From Reticulitermes speratus (lineage: Eukaryota > Arthropoda > Insecta > Blattodea > Rhinotermitidae), in NCBI GenBank assembly GCA_021186555.1, contig JAJKFL010000031.1:23385452-23449451 (forward strand): 64,000 nucleotides of DNA, given 5' to 3'. Positions 57,181-64,000 of this stretch are shown here, in pieces. The notes under the pieces were generated by a model, which saw only the letters and a program-made list of their open reading frames with translations, ran no database searches and was not told the DNA's origin. How positions within the stretch are numbered: the first letter of the stretch is position 1; each line of letters starts with the position of its first letter. Position numbers and translations under genes: made by a program.

Positions 57181-58899
57181 TACTTAAGCAGAACAAGTCC
57201 CAGTCCGAACTGCGAGCTTGTGACTCTAAGACGAATTCTAATTGAATGATTTTTCTAGCACGCAACGTTACTAATCGGATATGTGTCACTGAGAGGGGTG
57301 AAAAGGTTTAGTTTCAAAGTTCCCTGCTCAATGAGGAGCAGAGAGATTTGTTACACAGGGTCGAACAGGTGTCTTTCGTTTTTATAATTGTCGTTTGGGC
57401 AGCCTGGTTTCTCGGGAAGTCAAAAGTTTCGCAGCTTGACATCTGTATGTGGTGATGACTCGTCTTGTGGGAGTCACAACTCAGCCCAGCCCCTCCGGCA
57501 GCACCCCCCCCCCCCCCCAAAAAAAAAATGTCGCTCGAAGCCAGATCACGGTGCGTTAAAACCGTGAGTTGAGGTCGCGAGTCAGCCTGACCAATAACAT
57601 TCAAATATGCTGAACGGATAATTGACTGACCATGCGGAAGGACGAAACATGTAAAAGGGACCAGCCAATCAGTGCTCTGAAGCTGACGACATTTACGTAA
57701 GTAGCATTATCGCAGGGACGAAGAGTTCGTAAAGCGAGGACTCTCAGTTTCGGAGCCTACCTAACAAGGCTCGCTTTCGAAACCTAATGAGGCACACGGT
57801 GTTCTCCGACAAACTACAACACTTCCCACAGTTTCGGATTTAGAAAGTTACTTATTGCCACTTTGAAGAGTTATCGAACAATTTCATAGGAATGAATCAA
57901 TTGTGCTTACATTTACTGCAGAAGAAACTAGTGGTTGTTGGATCAAGGATCTTACGTAGTATTTAATAATCGTGTGAATTTAGGTGTGACCACATCACAG
58001 TATGACTTGCGTTACTTATAAAACTGCTAACATTCTTCTGCACGCCGTAGACGCGGTATAATAAATCAATAAAGATATACAAATTGTTTACTGTGAGCGT
58101 AAGCCGATTCGCACAAGAGCAGGGCAATACAACGAAGGAGATACTGGGACAGTTCTAAAGTAAAACTGTTGCAAACGACGTGTCTTGCCACCTACCGACG
58201 CACTCTTTCCCTGCACCACAACCCCGAAATGTCCCTGAGTGGTGCCCAACTTCACCACCGACCCAGCTAGCCTCAGCTTCCAGCTCCCATCCCTCGGACC
58301 CCATCACACACACTTAATTTCAACATAAACTACACATAAATCCTGCTGCCACCCATCACTGCATCACCAACCTATAACGCGAAGGAGGGTGTTGGATTTG
58401 AAGCGGTTACGGTACTTTAAATAGGCACCGACCGCTTCCTTTCATGTTCTTCTAATTAATATTTCATAAATCAACATGCCAGTCAGTTTCACGTGACTTC
58501 TGATTTCAGAAACCGCCGCTAAATAAACTTAAAAAAAAAAGCATAAAGTTTGCTTTGATGCATTCCGTGTCTCATAACACTGGTGTATGCGTCGAAGAAG
58601 AGATGACTGCCCCAGAGATACGCCACTGACAATAAATGTCATGACGGAACAAAACGACTGTCCTCCTTCCCACGACGGTTGCAAATCTGACTGGCGTTGG
58701 GAGGCCCTGAATCGATTACCGCTGCGGTCAGCAGCTCAGTCTTCCAGTCGAATGCTAAGATAGGTCAGTCCGATCGTCAGCAATGTTTACATGAACTGAC
58801 AGCTCGTTCAACGAAGCTGTGACCAAATACCGTCAACAGACACTAACATCACGCCGCAGAAGCTTTCTTCAAAAGTTTGTTTTTCAGCTAGTCATGGAA
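57181..58899. other. Unassigned, more CpG-rich region upstream of the CaMKI exons
   Basis: Poly-C/poly-A junction at 57505-57530 and many CpG dinucleotides at 57600-58900. No kinase N-lobe exon was found here. It may be a CaMKI 5' intron or an alternative promoter region. Confidence 0.4.
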
Positions 58900-59165
58900 T
58901 TCGCTTTTTGGTGGGGAGACGTGACGGAAGGAACCACTTTGAATACTTAGGCGTATATGGGAGGATAATATTAAAATGGATCTTCAAGAAGTGGGATGGG
59001 AGGGCGTGGACTGGATTGATATGGCTCAGGATAGGGGCAGGTGGCGGGCTCTTGTGAATGCGGTAATGAACCTTCGGGTTCCATAAAACGCGGGGAATTT
59101 CTTGACTAGCTGACGACCTGTTAGCTTCTCAAGAATGATTCTGCTCCATGGAGTTAGTTAGTTAG
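58900..59165 (+). mobile_element. LINE 3'-end fossil with TTAG tail
   Basis: Contains the [30 protein letters not shown] segment (GGGAGGATAATATTAAAATG), GGATTGATATGGCTCAGGAT, the CCATAAAACGCGGGGAATTT block and a TTAGTTAGTTAG tail. An opposite-facing copy begins immediately after it. Confidence 0.7.
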
Positions 59166-59410
59166 TCAAGGAATTCACTTTATGAAACAAGAAGCCTCAT
59201 CGCCGTATTCACGGCAGTCGGCCACGAAGCTTATCACGAACCAGCTGAATCCCATTTCACACTCTCACCCTCTGTTAAAAGTATATTTTAACATCATTCT
59301 TCATCTACGCTTTGGTCTCCCAAGTGGTCTCTTCCTATGTTTTCTGACTATGAATTACGCTTCTCGCCTATGTGTGCTGCATGTCCCACAGCGGTTTCCC
59401 CTAAGCTGGA
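59166..59410 (-). mobile_element. LINE 3'-end fossil, tail-to-tail with the preceding copy
   Basis: Antisense LINE segments (CAAGGAATTCAC, TCGCCGTATTCACGG, TTTGGTCTCCCAAGTGGTCT). The two copies meet at the TTAG tail. Confidence 0.5.
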
Positions 59411-60159
59411 CCAAATGGAGACTCTGCAGACAAAAACATGAAGAACAAGAAGAACGCCAACGAGAACACAAAATAGAAATATGTGTATCTCACAATTTGT
59501 AATTAGATGTGCAACAAACTTTAAAACATATTTTTAAGCCTCCGGTCCTCTTTGTTAATTAAGCCGTTTATTGTTCTTTCAAAGGAACAGACACGACAAG
59601 CTTTGTGAGACACATCTGTACTTCTTTTTGAAAACAGCGCGACTGCACGTGTACGGCCTGCGTACTTGAACACCGGACTGCTGGCTACAAGTCAGTATGC
59701 ACCCGGAAGGTCCTGCGACAGGCCAATTCGGTCAAAGTTTCCCGTGGTTTTCATCCGGTTCTAAAGCAAATATTGAACTGATACCCAAATTCCACGTCGT
59801 ACCGCATGTTTTTGGTGCATCCTCCGAACCAATGCCTTAAAATTTTCCGCCCACATGCAGCCGTCCCACCATTATCAAAATTTCGTCGTAATGCGACCCT
59901 AAACACACAAAATTCAGCCCAAATACTCAACTTCTCTAACAGCCCACTTTACATCACCTTACACTGTTCAGTTCCCAACGCTCTACCTTGCCTCCAACCT
60001 ACCTTTACCAGAAGGACGAGCGGGCACTGCCTGGAAACCTTCACTAATTTTTGTTTTCCCTTGTAATAATAAATGGCATGCCTCTCTCTACACCCCTCCT
60101 CTTCTTCCTCCTTGTTCTTATTATCCTCCTCTCTTAGTCTTTAGCCTTCAAGGCCGTGC

Positions 60160-60300
60160 CATGGCCCGGGTTCAATCCTGGTCCAGTTCAAGTGAGATTT
60201 GTGGTACGCGAAGTGGCAGTGGGACAGGTTTTTCTCCGAGTACTTTGCTTTTCCCCTCTCAGCATCATTTCATTATTGCTCCATACTCGTCTTTATCTTA
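60160..60300 (+). repeat. Dispersed repeat (GTGGCAGTGGGACAGG family)
   Basis: Carries AGATTTGTGGTACGCGAAGT, GACAGGTTTTTCTCCGAGTA and CTCAGCATCATTTCATTATT. The same order of blocks occurs on the minus strand at 320-445 and, more decayed, at 61770-61900. GGGTTCAATCCTGG upstream looks like a B box, so it may be another SINE. Confidence 0.5.
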
Positions 60301-60589
60301 ATGGTTATTATTCTTATCAGTACAAACGAACGTAGCCAGGAAACCTTGAAACAAAGCAATGCTCTTCCAGATACAGGAAAACACTGAACAGAAAAGTGCT
60401 TTCACACTGCTTTTTTTTTGTCCAGTTTTCAGACGGTTAATAATAATGAAGGCAATGCATTGGATGCGTTGTAAAGACAAGGTGGATTTGTCCCACTGCT
60501 TAGGCACTATGCCATGAAAACGCAGCCTATGGAGTGTGGAGGTATAGTTCGACAGATTGTAGACGTCGACATTAGATGCAAATGAGCGG

Positions 60590-60778
60590 TCAATCTCAGG
60601 CCTTTGTCGCCTTGCCCGCGGTACCCACTGAAGAGGAGGCTGGGTAAACCCCAGAACCGATTGGGACTATGGGAAGAAGAGAATACCTCTTGTCCTTACC
60701 GAGGAATCGAACACGATTCCTCGGTCGCTCACCCTATAGCCTAGGCACTACACGAACCACGCTATCCAGGCTCCAAAG
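60590..60778 (-). repeat. tRNA-derived SINE
   Basis: The minus strand begins AGCCTGGATAGCGTGGTTCG (A-box-like) and has GTGTTCGATTCCTCGG (B-box-like GTTCGATTCC) about 50 nt later, followed by a body with GGACAAGAGGTATTCTCTTC. A second SINE of similar body lies directly upstream in the same orientation. Confidence 0.6.
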
Positions 60779-60789
60779 CGGAACTGTTC

Positions 60790-61040
60790 CTGCACACAAC
60801 ACCTTGAAGTCATGGGGCTGCTGGTATAGCTCCACGCGTTCTTAACCTTAGCTCTGCATGGCTTCAGGCCCACACAGGTTTACGAGCGGGAAAGAGCCCC
60901 CGGGACCCAGTGGAGAGGGGCTTAGTGGGACCCAAAGACGGACTGGACATGAACAAGAATCTCCGCTCCTGCCGAGAGTTCAACCACTGCCCATATCGTA
61001 CCGTACTGACTATACTAACTGAGGCACCCTGACTGACACT
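60790..61040 (-). repeat. tRNA-derived SINE, tandem partner
   Basis: The minus-strand head TGCCTCAGTTAGTATAGTCA and GTGGTTGAACTCTCGGCAGG resemble A and B boxes. The body ends in TTAAGAACGCGTGGAGCTAT, shared with the fragment at 2290-2560. Confidence 0.55.
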
Positions 61041-61769
61041 TCTGCAGTATAACAATAACAAATCATTATCCAAATGCCTCACTACAGCAATAAAGCCAAT
61101 TACAGACAAAGAATGCAAAAAGAAAACTAGAAAGAAACAAAACAATCCACAAGGTAAACAAGAAAAAGCAAGCATCGTTATATTAAGAATACGCAACAGT
61201 GAGACTACCTGGAAGACACGCCTGGCATAGTCCGTACAGCATGTGCAAAATACGCTGTTTTTTGGGATACAGCTAACATGTACAGCACTGACATAAAGCA
61301 CTGTACCTCGTGAAGGTATAATCGCTTGGTGTTCAAGATTCACGATCCGATCGCAAGGGACGGGCAGCGCCATGAACTGATGACCGCCGATATCGGCATG
61401 ACTAAGTGAATCTTGGCTGTTTCTTGTCGTAGGGACACGACACAAGCGCCAGTCCTGCACCAGATGTTTGTGTTTGTTTTACGCGCCGTACACCGGTGGC
61501 ACTTTGCTTGACCGGGCGTCCCCCTCAAATGATGTACCGACAGGAATTTGCGTAGAAATAAAATGAGCGAAAAAGTGACTGTTACGCTCTATTCGGTACT
61601 TACGGGAAGGTGTTCTCATCTTAATTTAGCGGAAACGACCTAGGCCGGAGGTCGGCAATCTGTAACCCCTGTGCCACATGGAGGAAGAGTGAAGTGTTTC
61701 ATTTAACGACACTGTCAGTTGCCAGCATTATATGGCGTATGTGGTAGGTGATTACCATATTAGAATGGA

Positions 61770-61905
61770 GCATTTTTTTAATATGATGGTGACAGAAGAA
61801 AACGAAGTATTTGGAGGAAAAACCTATCAACGTGCCAATTTTCCCACCACAAATCCCAAGCGAATTGGTCTGGGATCGAAACGGTACCTCCGGCTTCGAA
61901 CATTT
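61770..61905 (-). repeat. Dispersed repeat, decayed copy of the 60.2-kb family
   Basis: The plus-strand text GGAGGAAAAACCTATCAACG, TTCCCACCACAAATCCCAAG and GGTCTGGGATCGAAACGG parallels the minus-strand copy at 320-475. Confidence 0.4.
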
Positions 61906-62889
61906 TTGTGCGGTCATCATCTGGTGTGAGAATCGGCCAATGCGAATAGGCAAACAATTTGTACGCCTGAGGAGAATACTAATGTTATTGCAAATAGCAA
62001 ACATGATTGAAATGTAAGCGCAGGGGAAAACCACTACAACAGAGGCAATGTACGTACAATTACATAACATTGTGGCGCGTTCGCGTAACAATTGTTGCCA
62101 TGGAAACTCAACAATGAGTTCCCTTTATATTGCTGACCTACATGTAGCTGTCAACAATATAAAACCGTTTAGTGTTGCCACAGAAAGCAAGAATGTTTTC
62201 TTTTGCACTGTTGTCGCGCTACAAAGTATTTCGTACTGCTGTCAACAATATAAACTTACTTATGTCTTCATGTAAAATGTCTAATATTGTTGTCCGATTT
62301 TTACCAAATATGGAGTTTCTTGACAGATTTTCGAAACGTCCCCAGTATCAAATATCACGAAAATTCGTCTAGTAGGAGCCGCGCTGATACACGCGGACAG
62401 ACAGACAGACGGAGCTTTTCGCTAGGCATGCGAACGTGTCTAAAGCTGTTTTAACAAAAGGAATATAAACTGTGTATGCAGGTCTATGTAACATTAAAAT
62501 GTCATCCTTGTGCCAAGGTACTTTGATCCGTTCTTCAAGCAATGACTTTATAACAGAACAAGATAAAGTAAGTATGGTACCAACAGCTTTCTGAAGTTTA
62601 ATAATAATAAAATTAATGACACGAAATTACAACAGCTTAAAAGACTGAAGTCTCCTCTCTGTTGTTCTAATTTTACTGTTGTGACATTAGATTGTAGGAC
62701 GTCATGAATTTACTGTATACCTTTTTATTTCAAGGCACTCTTTAATTACGCTCCGGCAACAGCGAGAACTGCACAGTGCCAGGAATAACAACTCCAGATC
62801 TACACAGCGTCCCACAGTTCCACTCCTTGTGCCATTTTTCACGGTTTCAGCTATGCTGACTGCAGTAAGAGAACTGCATTGAATTGATT

Positions 62890-63275
62890 ACTGCCTGAAA
62901 TCAAATGGCTACCGCTATACAGAGGAGAGTCACAGACGAAGGACGCGTATTTAAAAACAGCGGACAAGGACTACTACTTCTCCAAATACAATCGTATGCT
63001 CAATGTCTCATTTGCAAAGAAGGATTGCCACTTCTGAAGGAATACAGTTCGAAACGTTACTACGCCTCCTATTCAATGGCTACCGAGATGCTTTCCCGGG
63101 AGTAAAGCAGCTGGGGCGTGATGTTGACCACTCACCTCCATCTAGTGAAGAGATTATATATGAGAGGAGCTATACCTCTACACCCCCTATATGTCCTCAT
63201 GGCGTGTACAGGAAAAACTTCACCTTTGATATACATATAAAATTACAATTACGTTACAAATTATGATAAATCGCG
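62890..63275 (+). repeat. Old transposon-like repeat fragment
   Basis: The open reading here gives FPGVKQLGRDVDHSPPSSEE and SYTSTPPICPHGVYRKNFTF, a pattern met again and again in spurious proteins from repeat-rich arthropod genomes. The element class is unknown to me; the text itself shows only a broken ORF. Confidence 0.4.
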
Positions 63276-63331
63276 TACCATTATAATTTAGCTCAGTAAG
63301 TAAACAGGAATGGTTAATGACAGCTGTATGC

Positions 63332-63512
63332 TGAGATCTGCGCTCTTCTGGGAGTTGTTGTTGGTAGTTTGTTACCGACGTTTCGGGACAACCTATCGGT
63401 CCGTCCCATCGTCAAGGGTCAAGCAGCAAACTACCAACCTACGCTGAGTAAAATGCTACATGAGCCCAGATCTCATTTACACAGCGGCGGGAGCCTGAGA
63501 TCACGGCTGCTT
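63332..63512 (+). mobile_element. Foldback element, family C, degenerate
   Basis: Begins GAGATCTGCGCTCTTCTGGG and ends with GGGAGCCTGAGATCACG. The arms (TTGGTAGTTTGTTACC, GCAAACTACCAACC) are imperfect. On the minus strand the centre reads TTGACGA, T, GGGAC...GTCCC, GAAAC: the core with C3 changed to T but with stem II still paired. No convincing flanking duplication was found. Confidence 0.5.
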
Positions 63513-64000
63513 GACTTACGTAAGCACACCTCCGGGTCCGTATTCCAAAACGCAAATAATGATGTCATACTGCCCGTGTGGACGCATGAAGCAACATTAC
63601 GTTGATATTAAACTGTACTTCACCTGTACGTACACATGTGCACACTACATAACGGGTGGCTACAAATTGTAGGAAGATTTGTAGGGCCTGTAATTTTCTA
63701 CTGCGAACACGCCACTAGTGTAAAAACGATTAAGTCACAAAAACGTGCTACGCCTAACACAAAATAACTGTAAACATGTTTTATACATTACAGTGCCAGA
63801 ATCCCAGTAAAAGTAGCATAATACGTCGCGTTCAAACACGAGAGCACAGAACATACGGTTCATGCAGTAAGCACAGAGCAGTCTGGTGAAGTGGCGACAC
63901 AACGAACTTGTATTCGAGAAACGACCGAACTGCATATCGGTCGAATTACCAGCTGTTCTGATTGTTCGTGGTTTTGCCCAGTCTGACTCGGCGAACGACC
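63513..64000. other. Unassigned right edge
   Basis: No recognised gene; presumably CaMKI intron or 5' flank. Confidence 0.4.

Noticed and set aside
60864-61460. 198-codon open frame on the minus strand, the longest in the window
   Set aside because: Its second half is the antisense-free reading of a tRNA-derived SINE and the middle is a hydrophobic run from AT-rich DNA. No family is recognisable, and the SINE overlap makes a real protein unlikely.
61590-61645. Short minus-strand ATGAGAACACCTTCCC followed by GTAAGT, as a possible CaMKI first exon
   Set aside because: A start codon near a good donor is attractive, but five codons are too few to match the known CaMKI N-terminus and the glycine-loop exon that should follow was not found.
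56417-64000. Search for the CaMKI glycine-loop and ATP-lysine exons (LGTGAFSEV, AVKIIDKK)
   Set aside because: No matching reading on the minus strand by eye. They may lie outside the window; a small exon could still have been missed.

Overview
The window is AT-rich, intron-dominated animal DNA packed with degenerate transposable elements. Split genes with GT-AG introns, an insect-like CaMK1 protein, and LINE, SINE, MITE and Tc1/mariner debris of the kind common in cockroach and termite genomes point to an insect, probably polyneopteran. That taxonomic call is inference. There is no bacterial, phage or CRISPR content.

Two genes are recognised, both on the minus strand. The first is a nicolin-1 (NICN1) homologue at 11.8-14.3 kb. 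It has three confident exons and a candidate fourth, all joined in phase 0. Its product is a subunit of the tubulin polyglutamylase complex. The second is calcium/calmodulin-dependent protein kinase I (CaMKI), 35.4-56.4 kb. Seven exons run from the end of the kinase N-lobe through HRDLKPEN, DFG and the activation loop to the calmodulin-binding region and stop codon. The exons for the start codon, glycine loop and ATP-binding lysine were not found and probably lie beyond the right edge. A third gene may end at 5.6-6.1 kb on the plus strand: an unrecognised terminal exon followed by AATAAA.

Region by region: 0-8 kb holds LINE fossils, SINE pieces, the possible terminal exon and a 511-bp foldback element. 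8-14.3 kb holds NICN1. 14.4-15.4 kb holds a LINE pol fossil with a MITE nested in it, starting about 100 bp upstream of the NICN1 start codon. 15.4-35.4 kb is mostly unassigned, with SINEs, hairpin elements and an MADF-like fragment. 35.4-56.4 kb is CaMKI, whose introns carry most of the interesting repeats. 56.4-64 kb is repeat-rich and may be 5' intron of CaMKI.

The most notable signal is a set of small foldback retroelement-like insertions. At least four, from three sequence families, share the layout: inverted arm, spacer, direct arm, then an unpaired 3' tail of about 30-40 nt, flanked by 10-15 bp direct repeats. Arms of the two best families carry a hammerhead-ribozyme-like core (CTGANGA, stem II, GAAA, short loop, GTA, stem I). 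Stem II differs in sequence between families but keeps its pairing. All copies carry one extra T after the CTGANGA box, so self-cleavage is uncertain. Penelope-like elements are the known elements with comparable hammerhead motifs and are the most likely source.
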